Positions 45,028 to 54,299 of a DNA stretch of 55,404 nt are shown piece by piece. Every line of letters starts with the position of its first letter. The first letter of the stretch is position 1. Source of the stretch: a bacterium (GTDB taxonomy: Bacteria; Acidobacteriota; Polarisedimenticolia; Polarisedimenticolales; Polarisedimenticolaceae); NCBI GenBank assembly GCA_024226515.1, contig JAAELQ010000135.1, positions 1-55,404 on the forward strand, read 5' to 3'. A program made the position numbers and the translations under genes. The notes below the pieces were generated by a model that saw nothing but the letters and a program-made list of their open reading frames with translations, searched no databases and was not told the DNA's origin.

Positions 45028-45894
45028 ATGGAAGTCGTCGTCGCGGGCTATGGATGGCTCGGCCGGGCCCTGGGCCGCGGCCTCGTAGAACGCGGCCACC
45101 GCGTGATCGCCGTGCGTCGCAGCAGGCTCGAGCCCGACGCCGACGAGGCGGACGTACGCCACGTGCGGCTCGACCTCTCCGTCCCCGGAGCGTGGCGCGC
45201 GCTGCCACCCGCGCCGCACGCGATCGTCGCCTGTCAGGCGGCCGACGAACGATCGGTCGAGGGCTACGAGCGAGCGTACCTGCGAGTCAACGAGGTGCTG
45301 CGTGAGTACGCGCGACAGCGCGACGTCGAACGCTTCGTCTACACCGGGTCGACCGGCGTCTTCGGCTGTACGGACGGGCGCGACGTCGACGAACAGTCGG
45401 CGATCGACGTCGACGGCGGGACCGCGGGGATCCTGGCGCAGGCCGAGGACCTCGTGCTGGGAAACCAGGACGAGGGACCGCGCGGCAACGTCGTCCGACT
45501 GTCCGGACTGTACGGGCCCGGCCGGTACGGCATCGTGGATCGTGTGCGCCGCGGCGCGCTCGCGCTCGGCCCCGGGGACGACGCCTGGATGAACTGGTGC
45601 CACCGCAGCGACGCGGTGACGACGCTGCTGGCCGTCGTCGAGCGGGGACGCGCGGGCGCCGTGTACCACGCCTCCGACGCGTTTCCCGAGCGACGGCGCG
45701 ACGTCGTGGCCTGGATCGCGGAACGGCTCGGGATCGCCGCCCCGCGGGCGGCAGGCGGGGCGAAACCCGGTGACGCGCGGCCACGTACGAACAGGAGAAT
45801 CCGGGCCGAGAAGACCCGCGCCGAGCTGGGCATCGTGCTGGCCTACCCGTCTTTCCGGGAGGGGCTGGGCGACCCCGACGCGTGGACCGTATAG
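45028..45894 (+). CDS. NAD-dependent epimerase/dehydratase-like protein (YeeZ type)
   Basis: 288 residues with the nucleotide motif GYGWLGRALGRGLVERGH (8-25), a Gly-rich Rossmann start with GYGxxG. It resembles the YeeZ group of SDR-like proteins, which have no confirmed substrate. FVYTGSTGVFG, HRSDAVTTLL and NRRI segments fit the extended SDR layout, although the classic YxxxK is not clear. The ATG is six bases after a TAAGCT box and has no ribosome-binding site, so it may be leaderless. It diverges from the secreted protein. Confidence 0.75.
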   Translation: MEVVVAGYGWLGRALGRGLVERGHRVIAVRRSRLEPDADEADVRHVRLDLSVPGAWRALPPAPHAIVACQAADERSVEGYERAYLRVNEVLREYARQRDVERFVYTGSTGVFGCTDGRDVDEQSAIDVDGGTAGILAQAEDLVLGNQDEGPRGNVVRLSGLYGPGRYGIVDRVRRGALALGPGDDAWMNWCHRSDAVTTLLAVVERGRAGAVYHASDAFPERRRDVVAWIAERLGIAAPRAAGGAKPGDARPRTNRRIRAEKTRAELGIVLAYPSFREGLGDPDAWTV

Positions 45895-45997
45895 CGCCCG
45901 CGCGGTGGTAAGATCGGCGCGCCCGGCACGGGCGTTCCGAGACCCGAACCAGTATCGAGGACCCGTCGCACGCGCCGAGGTCCGATGGAGAACGAAC

Positions 45998-46489
45998 ATG
46001 GCCGCACAACCGATTCCGGAGCGCTTCAACTCGCTCAGCGCTTACCTCATCGTCAAGGACCCGAAGCAGGCGATCGAATTCTACGCCAAGGCCTTCGGCG
46101 CGGAGAACACCGTCACCATGATGATGCCCGACGGGCAGAGCGTGATGCACGCCGAGATGGTCATCGGCAACTCGACGTTCATGCTGACCGCCGAGAACCC
46201 GCAGTGGGGCGCTCGTTCCGCCGAGACCATCGGCGGCTCGCCGATCTCGATGCACGTCTACGTCGAGAACTGCGACGCGCTGTTCGAGCGCGCGGTAGGC
46301 GCCGGCTGCGAGGTCAGCGCTCCGATGACCGACATGTTCTGGGGCGACCGCTTCGGGAAGGTCAAGGACCCGTTCGGTATCGAGTGGGGCATCGCGACCC
46401 ACAAGGAAGACCTCAACGAAGAGGAGATGGGCAAGCGCGCCGCCGAGTTCTTCGCCTCGATGGCGCCCGGCGGCGACTGCAGCGGCTGA
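45998..46489 (+). CDS. VOC-superfamily (glyoxalase/PhnB-like) protein
   Basis: 163 residues from ATG 45998 (TGGAGA before it). The frame is open upstream to 45770, but that part overlaps the epimerase gene. The PhnB-like VOC fold shows LIVKDPKQAIEFYAKAFGA, MHAEMVIGNSTFML and VKDPFGIEWGIATH. The family includes glyoxalases and resistance proteins as well as proteins of unknown use. Metal-binding residues are not obvious enough to name. A hairpin terminator-like element follows 10 bp after the stop. Confidence 0.85.
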   Translation: MAAQPIPERFNSLSAYLIVKDPKQAIEFYAKAFGAENTVTMMMPDGQSVMHAEMVIGNSTFMLTAENPQWGARSAETIGGSPISMHVYVENCDALFERAVGAGCEVSAPMTDMFWGDRFGKVKDPFGIEWGIATHKEDLNEEEMGKRAAEFFASMAPGGDCSG

Positions 46490-46498
46490 TCCGAGACG

Positions 46499-46532
46499 TT
46501 GGGGAGGCAAGTCGCGAGACTTGCCCCCCCAA
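46499..46532. terminator. Long hairpin between convergent genes
   Basis: A 15-bp stem (46499-46513 with 46518-46532, one mismatch) closes on a GCGA tetraloop. It lies between the stop of the VOC gene and the end of the tonB-like gene, so it could serve both directions. No T-tract is present on either strand. Confidence 0.6.
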
Positions 46533-46533
46533 C

Positions 46534-47247
46534 CTAATCGAGCTGGAAGTCGACGACGACCGTCAGCGCGACCGCGACGGGCCTTCCGTCGATCTGGCCC
46601 GGCTCGTAGCGCCAGCGCAGCACCGCCTCGCGCGCCGCGTCGGCGAAGCCCAGGTCGGGCTGCGGGCTGCGCAGCACTTCCACTTCCGCGACCTCGCCGT
46701 CCTCCGTGATCACGGCGCGCAAGATGACGACGCCGTCCCGGCCCGCGAGGATCGCCATCCGCGGGTACGTCGGCTGAACCCGGACCGAGATCATGCGCGG
46801 CAGGGTCAGTCCGTCACTGGTCTCGTCGTACACGGCCGGCGCGGCGGGCGCCGGCGGTGGGGCGGGTGCGAAGTCGAGCATCTCGACGTCCGTGTCCGGC
46901 AGTCGCTCGGTCGCGCGCTCACGCGGAGCCTGCACCGGCTCGTCCTCCAGCTCGAAGGGCACGGGCAGCTCGTTGCGCGGCGTGCGCGAGGTCGGGTTGC
47001 GCGGCGTCGGGGGCGGCAGCTCGGGCGGCGGGATCGCGACGCGCGTGAGGTGCAACACCCGGCTCTCGTCAACAGGCCGCGGAGGGCTCGGCGGCGGATC
47101 GGGGAGCGGGATCGCCAACAGCGCCAGGACATGGAGCGCGAGGGCGACGCAGGCGGCGAACAGCAGCGAGCGCTGGTCGCGCGCACGGCCGGGAAGGAAC
47201 GACTCGGCGAACGGAATACGATCCGGTCGCATCGGGGCAGCGGTCAT
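46534..47247 (-). CDS. TonB-family energy-transducing protein
   Basis: 237 residues. One N-terminal helix (LLFAACVALALHVLALLAIP, about 28-48) is followed by a Pro-rich linker (PPPSPPRP, PPPELPPP, APAPPPAPAAP). The TonB C-terminal domain starts near 150: QPTYPRMAILAGRDGVVILRAVITEDGEV. It couples the proton gradient to outer-membrane receptors. No ExbB, ExbD or receptor gene is in this window. The start has an unusually strong ribosome-binding site that matches the whole end of 16S rRNA. Confidence 0.9.
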   Translation of the reverse strand: MTAAPMRPDRIPFAESFLPGRARDQRSLLFAACVALALHVLALLAIPLPDPPPSPPRPVDESRVLHLTRVAIPPPELPPPTPRNPTSRTPRNELPVPFELEDEPVQAPRERATERLPDTDVEMLDFAPAPPPAPAAPAVYDETSDGLTLPRMISVRVQPTYPRMAILAGRDGVVILRAVITEDGEVAEVEVLRSPQPDLGFADAAREAVLRWRYEPGQIDGRPVAVALTVVVDFQLD

Positions 47248-47258
47248 GGATCACCTCC
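47248..47258 (-). promoter_or_regulatory. Perfect 10-nt Shine-Dalgarno of the tonB-like gene
   Basis: On the minus strand the leader ends GGAGGTGATCC-ATG. The first ten bases are the complement of the usual 3' end of 16S rRNA, and the GGAGG core is 6 nt from the start codon. It is the longest such match I noticed in the window. Confidence 0.7.
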
Positions 47259-47348
47259 ATACCTGCCCCCTTGTCTTCGAGCTTACGGCGCCGCAGGCGG
47301 CCGCGACGACGCTCGGTCGATCCGCCGCGGCAATCGCACCGCGAGACG

Positions 47349-47849
47349 TCAGGACACCGCGGCGATCGCCGCGGCGTAGTCCGGCTCGTCGGCGATCTCG
47401 GAGACGAGCTGCGTGTACACGACCTCGTCCTTGTCGTCGAGCACCACGACCGCGCGCGCGGAGAGGCCCTCGAAGGGCCCGTCGGTCAACAACACGCCGT
47501 AGTCCTTGGCGAAGTTCTTGGATCGCAACATCGACAGCGGCACGACGCCGTCCAAGCCTTCGGTCGTACAGAAACGGACCTGCGCGAACGGGAGGTCGGC
47601 CGAGATCACCAACGTCACGACGCCGTCCATCGCGGCGGTTCGTTCGTTGAACCTCCGCGCCGTGGTCGCGCACGTACTCGTCTCCAGGCTGGGGACGATG
47701 TTGAGGATCTTCTTCCGGCCCGCGAACGTGGCCAGGCCGACGTCCTGCAGATCTCCGTCCACGAGACGGAAGTCCGGGGCTCGTTCTCCGACCGCTGGAA
47801 GCTCGCCGTTGGTCTCGAAGGGATTGCCGTCCAGGGTGACACGTGCCAT
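47349..47849 (-). CDS. tpx: Thiol peroxidase (Tpx)
   Basis: 166 residues from ATG 47849, with AAGGAG 6 nt upstream; the frame extends further but without a start signal. It reduces lipid and other hydroperoxides using thioredoxin. The peroxidatic Cys is Cys60 in PSLETSTCATT and the resolving Cys is Cys94 in VRFCTTEGLD; both are conserved. The redox partner trxB is 11 kb away. A gap of about 100 bp separates it from the tonB-like gene on the same strand. Confidence 0.95.
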   Translation of the reverse strand: MARVTLDGNPFETNGELPAVGERAPDFRLVDGDLQDVGLATFAGRKKILNIVPSLETSTCATTARRFNERTAAMDGVVTLVISADLPFAQVRFCTTEGLDGVVPLSMLRSKNFAKDYGVLLTDGPFEGLSARAVVVLDDKDEVVYTQLVSEIADEPDYAAAIAAVS

Positions 47850-47951
47850 GCGCGCTCCTTTCGACTTTCGCCCGGGGGCGTGCCCGAGCGTCGAGAGTAG
47901 CATGGCGCGAGGCGCCCGATCGCGCCCGCCTCGAAGGGTCCTCTTCCCCCT

Positions 47952-47981
47952 TTGAAGCCCCTCGGCCCGCGGCGGTAGAAT
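47952..47981 (+). promoter_or_regulatory. Predicted promoter of the acyl-CoA dehydrogenase-hem operon
   Basis: TTGAAG (47952-47957), 18 bp, TAGAAT (47976-47981). The leader to ATG 48049 would be about 60 nt, with CAGGAG before the start. Confidence 0.5.
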
Positions 47982-48048
47982 GCTGGTTCGGACCCACGGG
48001 TTCTCGCCGACGAAACTTCATGTCCGGCTCGCCGACAGGAGATGCGCC

Positions 48049-49215
48049 ATGTCCACCGAGACGACCACCAATCCCGCCCTGACCACGCTGACCGAGGAAG
48101 AGCAGATGTTCCGCCAGGCGGTCCACGACTTCGCCCAGGGCGAGATCGCGCCGCGAGCGCACGCGATGGACGAGGCTCACAAGTACGAGCCGGATCTGCT
48201 GAAGAGCCTGTTCGAGATGGGACTGATGGCGGTGGACGTTCCGGAGAGCCACGGCGGCGCCGGCGGGACGTTCTTCCAGTCGGTCCTCGCCGTCGAGGAG
48301 ATCTCGCGCGCGGACGCGGCGGTCGGCGTGCTCGTCGACGTGCAGAACACGCTGTTCAACAACGCACTGATCCGCTGGGGCACCGACGAGCAGAAGTCGA
48401 GCTACCTGCCCCGGATCGCCTCCGAGTGGGTCGCCGCGTACGCGCTGTCCGAGGCGGGATCGGGCTCGGACGCCTTCGCCCTCGCGGCCAAGGCCGAGCT
48501 CAAGGGCGACCAGTGGGTCCTCGACGGTCAGAAGCTGTGGATCACGAACGCCGGCGAGGCGAACCTGTTCCTGATCTTCGCCACCATCGACCCGAGCAAG
48601 GGATACAAGGGCATCACGGCGTTCCTCGTCGAGAGGGACGACCCCGGGTTCTCCGTCGGCAAGCGCGAGAGCAAGCTGGGCATCCGCGCGTCGAGCACCT
48701 GCGAGCTGGTGCTGGACCAGTGCACGATCCCCGCCAACCGCGTGCTGGGCGAGGTGGGCAAGGGCTACAAGGTCGCCATCGAAACGCTGAACGAGGGCCG
48801 CATCGGCATCGGCGCGCAGATGATCGGCGTGAGCCAGGGTGCGCTCGACGCCTCGTGCAAGTACGCCAAGGAGCGCTCGCAGTTCGGCAAGCCGATCGCC
48901 AGCTTCCAGGCGATGCAACATCAGTTGGCGCGCTGCGCGACGCTGCTCGAGGCCTCGCGCCTGCTCGTCTACAACGCGGCGCGCCTGCGCGACGCGGGGC
49001 TGCCGTTCGTCAAGGAGGCGGCGATGGCCAAGCTGTATTCCAGCGAGGCCGCCGAGGAGATCACCTCCGCCGCCGTCGAGGTCTTCGGCGGCTACGGCTA
49101 CACGACGGAGTACCCGGTCGAGAAGCTGTATCGCGACGCGAAGATCGGCAAGATCTACGAGGGCACGTCGTTCATGCAGCTGAGCACGATCGCCAAGCTG
49201 GTCCTCGAAGGCTGA
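48049..49215 (+). CDS. Acyl-CoA dehydrogenase
   Basis: 388 residues from ATG 48049 (CAGGAG 7-8 nt before). It uses FAD to oxidise an acyl-CoA at the alpha-beta position and passes electrons to ETF. Family marks include AYALSEAGSGSDAF, WITNAG and the C-terminal GGYGYTTEYPVEKLYRDAKIGKIYEGTS, in which Glu371 (IYEGTS) is the catalytic base of the short/medium-chain class. Chain-length preference is not readable. Its stop overlaps the hemE start by one base (TGATG). Confidence 0.95.
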   Translation: MSTETTTNPALTTLTEEEQMFRQAVHDFAQGEIAPRAHAMDEAHKYEPDLLKSLFEMGLMAVDVPESHGGAGGTFFQSVLAVEEISRADAAVGVLVDVQNTLFNNALIRWGTDEQKSSYLPRIASEWVAAYALSEAGSGSDAFALAAKAELKGDQWVLDGQKLWITNAGEANLFLIFATIDPSKGYKGITAFLVERDDPGFSVGKRESKLGIRASSTCELVLDQCTIPANRVLGEVGKGYKVAIETLNEGRIGIGAQMIGVSQGALDASCKYAKERSQFGKPIASFQAMQHQLARCATLLEASRLLVYNAARLRDAGLPFVKEAAMAKLYSSEAAEEITSAAVEVFGGYGYTTEYPVEKLYRDAKIGKIYEGTSFMQLSTIAKLVLEG

Positions 49216-50234
49216 TGAACGACCTATTCCTGCGCGCCTGCCGCCGGGAACCGGTGGAACGAACGCCTGTCTGGATCATGCGCCAGGCCGGGCGCTACCT
49301 GCCGGAGTATCGCGCCGTGCGCGAGCGCGTCGGCTTCACGACGCTGTACCGCACCCCCGAGCTCGCGACCGAAGTGACGCTGCAACCGATCGACCGTTTC
49401 GGCATGGACGCGGCGATCCTGTTCTCGGACATCCTCGTGCCGGCCGAGGCGATGGGCTTCGACGTCGTGTTCAACCCCGGCCCGGTGATCGACGCCCCGC
49501 TGCGGTCGAGCTCCGACGTGCGACGCATGCGCGTCTCCGATCCCGAGGAAGAGGTCCCGTTCGTCTTCGAGGCCGTGCAGCAGTTGAGTCGCGAGTTGGC
49601 CGACCGCGTACCGTTGATCGGTTTCGCCGGCGCCCCGTTCACGCTGGCGGCGTACCTGATCGAGGGACGCGGCACGAAGAACTTCGACTGGACCAAGCGG
49701 CTGCTGTTCGCCGAACCGCAGCTGGCACACGACATCCTCGATCGCGTGACGCAGGTCACCGAGCGCTACGTCGCGGCACAGGTCCGCGCCGGGGCGCAAG
49801 CGATCCAGCTGTTCGACTCGTGGGCCGGGCTGCTCGACCCCGCGCTGTATCGCGAGTTCGCCTTGCGCTACGCGCGGCGCGTGTTCCAGGCGACCCGCTC
49901 GCTGAACGTCCCGCTGATCTACTTCGCGCTGAACTCGGCGCACCTGCACGAGGCGCTCGCGGGTTGCGGAGCGGACGTCGTCGGCGCGGACTGGCGCGTG
50001 CCGCTCGACGAGGTATCGCGGCGTCTCGGGGGTCGCTTCGCGTTGCAGGGCAACCTCGACCCGTGCGTACTGTTCGCCGAGCCCGCCAAGATCGAGTCCT
50101 GCGTGCGGGCGACGCTCGAGCAGGCGCGCGACCTTCCCGGCCACGTATTCAACCTCGGCCACGGCGTGCTGCCCCAGACGCCGGTGGAGCACGTTGCGGC
50201 GATGGTCGAGGCCGTCCGGCGTCACTCGCGGTGA
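49215..50234 (+). CDS. hemE: Uroporphyrinogen decarboxylase
   Basis: 339 residues. It removes four carboxyl groups from uroporphyrinogen III to give coproporphyrinogen III in haem synthesis. MRQAGRYLPEYRA near the N-terminus and FSDILVPAEAMG, which holds the key Asp, are conserved, as is FNLGHGVLPQTPVEHV at the C-terminus. It starts on the stop codon of the acyl-CoA dehydrogenase and its own stop overlaps the hemY start (GTGA). HemB, HemC and HemH are not in the window. Confidence 0.97.
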   Translation: MNDLFLRACRREPVERTPVWIMRQAGRYLPEYRAVRERVGFTTLYRTPELATEVTLQPIDRFGMDAAILFSDILVPAEAMGFDVVFNPGPVIDAPLRSSSDVRRMRVSDPEEEVPFVFEAVQQLSRELADRVPLIGFAGAPFTLAAYLIEGRGTKNFDWTKRLLFAEPQLAHDILDRVTQVTERYVAAQVRAGAQAIQLFDSWAGLLDPALYREFALRYARRVFQATRSLNVPLIYFALNSAHLHEALAGCGADVVGADWRVPLDEVSRRLGGRFALQGNLDPCVLFAEPAKIESCVRATLEQARDLPGHVFNLGHGVLPQTPVEHVAAMVEAVRRHSR

Positions 50235-51646
50235 ACGGGCGTCGAACGGTCGCCGTCGTCGGCGCCGGGATCTCGGGGCTCAGCGTTGCGTACGAGCTGT
50301 TGCAGCGCTCGGCGGACGCCGGGCCGGAGCTGGATCTGCTGTGCCTCGAAGCCGGTTCCCGCCCCGGAGGCAACATCCGCACCGAGCGCGACTCGGGGTT
50401 CGTCTGCGAGTGGGGACCCAACGGCTTCCTGGACAACGCGCCGGCCACGCTGCAGCTCGTCGATCGGCTCGGACTGACCGATCGGATCGTGCGGGCCGAG
50501 GCCGCAGCGGAGAAGCGCTTCATCTATCGCGCCGGCAAGCTGCGCGAGGTCGCGACGAACCCGCTGCGCTTCATGACCTCGGGGCTGCTTCCGCTCTCCG
50601 GAAAGCTGCGCCTGCTGGGGGAACCGTTCGCCGGGGGGCCGTCGAAGGACGACGAGTCCGTGTTCGAGTTCGCCTCGCGGCGCATCGGCCCCCAGGCCGC
50701 ATCGGTGCTGGTGGACGCGATGGTCAGCGGCGTCTATGCCGGCGACTCGAGGTCGCTGTCGCTCGGCTCGACCTTCCCGAAGATGCGCGCCATGGAGCGC
50801 GAGCACGGCAGCCTGCTGAAGGCGCTGATCGCGCGCAAGCGCTCGGCCAGGCGCAGCGGGACGCAGAGCGGCGGGCCGGCGGGCCCCGCCGGACGCCTCA
50901 CGTCGTTGCAGTCCGGGCTCGAGGAACTGACCGACGCCCTGGCCGACGCCCTCGGCGATCGACTGCGGCGAGACGTCCCGGTAGCCGGGTTGTCGGACAT
51001 GGGATCGCGCGGGTTCCGCGTGCACCTCGACGAGGGCGCTCCGCTGGAGGTCGACGCCGTCGTCCTCGCCTGCCCGTCCCGCGTCGCGACGAAGATCGTC
51101 GCCGGGATGGACGAGGAGATGTCGACAGCGATGGCGGAGATCCCGTCCGCGCCGCTGGCCGTCGTGCACCTGGGCTACACCGAGGGCGCGCTGGGCGACA
51201 TGCCGACCGGCTTCGGGTTTCTGGTCCCGCGCGGCCAGGGCCCGCGCATTCTCGGCACGCTGTGGTCCTCGCAGATCTTCCGCGGGCGCGCGCCCGAAGG
51301 CCGCATGCTGCTGACGACGATGATCGGCGGGGCGCACGATCCCGGCGCGGTGGAGCTGGCCGACGAGAAGCTGGTCGCGACGGTGAGACGCGAACTGGAC
51401 GACATCATGGGTGTCGCCGTGGCGCCGTTCTTCGTGCGCGTGTTCCGCCACGAGGTCGGCATCCCGCAATACTCGCTGGGCCACGCCGACCGGCTGGGCC
51501 GGATCGACGCGGCCCTGGCGCGGCACCCGGGTTGTCAGGTCTCGGGCAACTCCTATCGCGGTATCTCGGTCAACGCGTGCGTCGAGGAGGCGCCGTCGAT
51601 CGCCGACCGCGTCGTCGAGTTTCTGAGGAGCCTGCCCGAGAACTAG
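50231..51646 (+). CDS. hemY: Protoporphyrinogen/coproporphyrinogen oxidase (HemY type)
   Basis: 471 residues from the GTG overlapping the hemE stop. The FAD motif [14 protein letters not shown] (about 10-23) and [12 protein letters not shown] are followed by the substrate region and a C-terminal [16 protein letters not shown]. It oxidises either protoporphyrinogen IX or coproporphyrinogen III; the choice decides whether haem is made by the protoporphyrin or the coproporphyrin route, and sequence alone does not tell. HemY is also listed as HemG or CgoX. Its stop shares CTAG with the stop of the facing AIM24-like gene. Confidence 0.93.
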   Translation: MNGRRTVAVVGAGISGLSVAYELLQRSADAGPELDLLCLEAGSRPGGNIRTERDSGFVCEWGPNGFLDNAPATLQLVDRLGLTDRIVRAEAAAEKRFIYRAGKLREVATNPLRFMTSGLLPLSGKLRLLGEPFAGGPSKDDESVFEFASRRIGPQAASVLVDAMVSGVYAGDSRSLSLGSTFPKMRAMEREHGSLLKALIARKRSARRSGTQSGGPAGPAGRLTSLQSGLEELTDALADALGDRLRRDVPVAGLSDMGSRGFRVHLDEGAPLEVDAVVLACPSRVATKIVAGMDEEMSTAMAEIPSAPLAVVHLGYTEGALGDMPTGFGFLVPRGQGPRILGTLWSSQIFRGRAPEGRMLLTTMIGGAHDPGAVELADEKLVATVRRELDDIMGVAVAPFFVRVFRHEVGIPQYSLGHADRLGRIDAALARHPGCQVSGNSYRGISVNACVEEAPSIADRVVEFLRSLPEN

Positions 51647-52437
51647 TCTCCGTCCAGGATGCGACCCAGGCCGCCCAGCACCGAGCCCTCTCCCTTGGAT
51701 TTGCCGCCCTTGCTCGGCGCGGCGGCGAAGATCCGATCCGCCAGCCGGCTGAACGGCAGGCTCTGCAGCCACACCCTGCCCGGCCCGCGCAGCGTGGCGA
51801 AGAACAGCCCCTCGCCGCCGAACAGCGCCGACTTGATGCCACCGATGAACTTGATGTCGTAGTCCACAGTGGGCTGAAACGCCACGATGCACCCCGTGTC
51901 GACGCGGAGCACCTCACCGCTCTGTAGCTCACGCTCGTACAGCGTTCCGCCGGCGTGCACGAACGCCATGCCGTCACCCTCCAGGCGCTGCATGATGAAT
52001 CCCTCGCCACCGAACAGCCCGGCACCGATCTTCTTCTGAAACGCGATGCCGATGCTGACGCCCTTCGCCGCGCAGAGGAACGAGTCCTTCTGTGCGATCA
52101 GTTCGCCACCGATGGAGGACAGATCGACGGGCACGATCTTGCCCGGGTACGGCGCGCCGAACGCGACGCGGCGCTTACCGGAGCCCTTGTTGGCGAAGAT
52201 CGTCATGAACAGCGACTCACCGGTGAGCAGCCGCTTGCCCGCACCGACGAGCTTGCCGAGCAGACCCGAGTCCGTGTCGGAGCCGGTACCGAACACGGTC
52301 TCCATCTCGACCTGATCGTCCATGTACATCATGCCGCCGGCCTCGGCGACGGCCGCCTCACCGGGGTCCAACTCGACCTCGACGAACTGCATGTCGTCGC
52401 CGTACACCTTGAAATCCACCACGTGCATGTCGGGCAT
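51643..52437 (-). CDS. TIGR00266/AIM24-family protein
   Basis: 264 residues from ATG 52437, preceded by GAGGAGGAG. The sequence is built of Gly-rich strands typical of the AIM24/TIGR00266 fold: [44 protein letters not shown] and [18 protein letters not shown]24 is a mitochondrial inner-membrane protein in yeast; bacterial homologues have no firm role. The C-terminus is basic and Ser-rich. It overlaps hemY tail-to-tail by 4 nt. Confidence 0.85.
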   Translation of the reverse strand: MPDMHVVDFKVYGDDMQFVEVELDPGEAAVAEAGGMMYMDDQVEMETVFGTGSDTDSGLLGKLVGAGKRLLTGESLFMTIFANKGSGKRRVAFGAPYPGKIVPVDLSSIGGELIAQKDSFLCAAKGVSIGIAFQKKIGAGLFGGEGFIMQRLEGDGMAFVHAGGTLYERELQSGEVLRVDTGCIVAFQPTVDYDIKFIGGIKSALFGGEGLFFATLRGPGRVWLQSLPFSRLADRIFAAAPSKGGKSKGEGSVLGGLGRILDGD

Positions 52438-52571
52438 CGTCCTGCTCCTCCTCGTTACTGTCGGGATCTTCGACACACCGGCCGCGAACCGGGGCGCCGG
52501 TGCCCGGAATTGTAATTGCCCGGCCGATGGGCCGCCCCCATATTTACCGATACTAAGAGGAGTTTGTTGCA

Positions 52572-53102
52572 GTGGCCAATAACGAGAGTGGAATGACGCT
52601 GGTCGAACTGGCCGTCGTGGCCGTCGTGGCCTCGCTGGTCGTGATGGCGGCGGCCACCTACGCGTTTCCGCGCCTCGCCACTGAAGGCGCCAAGGGCGCC
52701 GTCTACGACCTCCAGTCCCACGTACAGCTCGCGCGGCTCGAGGCGGTCAACCGCGGTCATGCATGTCGCTTCGTGATCAAGACCGTGACCTCGGAATTCG
52801 AGGTGCACGACACGATGGGAACGGGCTCGCTGCTCGACGACGATCTGCTGTACTCGACCGCGCTTCCGTCCGCCGTGACGATCGACTCGCCCGACGACAC
52901 CGAAGCGGTGACGCTCCCCTCGGTCGGTCCGATGTTCCACAAGAAGTTCGGCGCGTCGTTCGATTCCGACGGCACCGTCGAGGGCGACGCCGGCGGTCAG
53001 ATCGTGCTCGCCGGCGGTGGCGACCACTACAGGCTGTCGGTCTACGCTGCCGGGGCAACGCAGGTCGAGTACTGGGACGGGGTCGGTTGGATCGTTCGCT
53101 GA
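52572..53102 (+). CDS. Type IV pilin-like (pseudopilin) protein
   Basis: 176 residues from GTG 52572, with AAGAGGAG 9 nt upstream. The type III signal is short: MANNESG then the cleavage site Gly7-Met8 and the helix [20 protein letters not shown]. Glu12 is at the +5 position required for pilus assembly. The rest (a beta-rich globular part) matches GspH/FimT-type minor pseudopilins in outline: [23 protein letters not shown]. It is likely a minor component of a type II secretion or type IV pilus system. No other pilus gene is in this window. Confidence 0.85.
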   Translation: MANNESGMTLVELAVVAVVASLVVMAAATYAFPRLATEGAKGAVYDLQSHVQLARLEAVNRGHACRFVIKTVTSEFEVHDTMGTGSLLDDDLLYSTALPSAVTIDSPDDTEAVTLPSVGPMFHKKFGASFDSDGTVEGDAGGQIVLAGGGDHYRLSVYAAGATQVEYWDGVGWIVR

Positions 53103-53137
53103 TCCGTTGAAGGGCCCGGACCCGGGGGAGACTCTGC

Positions 53138-54247
53138 ATGTACTTGCGCTGCGCCGACTGTAAGTCGGCGAGGTGGATCGAGGAACAGGACGAAGCCCGT
53201 GGCGCCAGCGTCGGGTGCAAGCGCTGTGGTCGCGAGCACTCGCTGGCACGCGCGCGTGACGTCGGCGTCGCCCGAGCGGACCGCTTCCGCGCGGCGCGCG
53301 ACTTCGCGGACGCGCAGGCGATCGACCTGCCCAGCGCGTACACGATCCTGCTCGGCCTGATGACGCTCGAACAATCGTCCGTCCTGCCGGACGGCTGCCG
53401 GCTCGACGAGCGCGCCGAGGTGCCGTTCGCCGAACCGTCGTCGCCGTTCACGGCCCCCCACGCTCCCGGTCCCGACGAGACGCCGTACGATCCGGCGTTC
53501 CAGCCGGCGATCGAGGAGGGGCTGCTGACCGCCCAGCAGGCCTGCGAGCGCGGCGAGCGCGCGGCCTGGGCCGGCGCCCTGGCTACGCGACACGATCTCC
53601 CCGAGACGCTGGCGTTGGACGTCGCCGACTCGCGCATGGCGCTGCGTCGCGCCCTGCTGCTGCGCGCGCGGTACATCGCCGAGAAGAACAAGAAGCCGGC
53701 GGCCCGCGGCGCCTGGAAGCTGTGGGCGGCGATCGCGGCGGCCGTGGCGATCGCAGTCCCGCTGGGACTGAAGCTGGGCGCCCCGCCGGACGCCACCCCG
53801 CCCGTCCTGTCGGACGTCGAGCTCGAGAAGGCGCAGCGAGACCTGGAGCGAGAAGCCGTGGCCGAGGCGGCCGCGGAGGACGGCCTCCCCGACGGCCTGG
53901 TGCGCGCGCTGCGCTCGGCCAAGGTGATGCGCGACGACGCCGGACACGTGCTGCAGGTCGAGGCGGGCGACCCGCGCAGCGCGCTGATCGCCTACTGCCG
54001 CGCGATGGAGCCCGAGCTGAGCCTGTCGCCGCTCGAACTGACGCAGACCACACCGCCCAGCCCCGGCGCCAAGCTGGGCATCGTGGAGAAGGCCGGCGGC
54101 GAGCTGCAGGCCGTGCGCATCCGGCAGAACCGCCGCTCGCGACGCTGGTTCGTCGGCCAGGGCGTACGCCCCGTCACGCCGCGCGAGGCTCCCACGCTGG
54201 CTCCGGACCGCCAGCGCGTTCCGATCGACCTCGACGGCGACTCGTAG
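53138..54247 (+). CDS. Zinc-ribbon membrane protein, unknown role
   Basis: 369 residues. The N-terminus has a four-Cys zinc ribbon: Cys5, Cys8, Cys27 and Cys30. A helical region (about 40-185) follows, then one transmembrane helix (about 190-212: LWAAIAAAVAIAVPLGLKLG) and a C-terminal soluble region of about 150 residues with a long charged helix and a basic tail (RIRQNRRSRRW). The ribbon side should be cytoplasmic. I do not recognise a family. It follows the pseudopilin by 35 bp on the same strand, so a link to the secretion machinery is possible but unsupported. Confidence 0.65.
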   Translation: MYLRCADCKSARWIEEQDEARGASVGCKRCGREHSLARARDVGVARADRFRAARDFADAQAIDLPSAYTILLGLMTLEQSSVLPDGCRLDERAEVPFAEPSSPFTAPHAPGPDETPYDPAFQPAIEEGLLTAQQACERGERAAWAGALATRHDLPETLALDVADSRMALRRALLLRARYIAEKNKKPAARGAWKLWAAIAAAVAIAVPLGLKLGAPPDATPPVLSDVELEKAQRDLEREAVAEAAAEDGLPDGLVRALRSAKVMRDDAGHVLQVEAGDPRSALIAYCRAMEPELSLSPLELTQTTPPSPGAKLGIVEKAGGELQAVRIRQNRRSRRWFVGQGVRPVTPREAPTLAPDRQRVPIDLDGDS

Positions 54248-54299
54248 CCGGGAGCCTGCCCGAGAGGGCTGATACCCTTGCGGGACCTGAGGAGGTCCC

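Noticed and set aside
49820..50230. A longer N-terminus for HemY
   Set aside because: That part overlaps hemE in another frame; the GTGA overlap start puts the FAD motif at the normal position.
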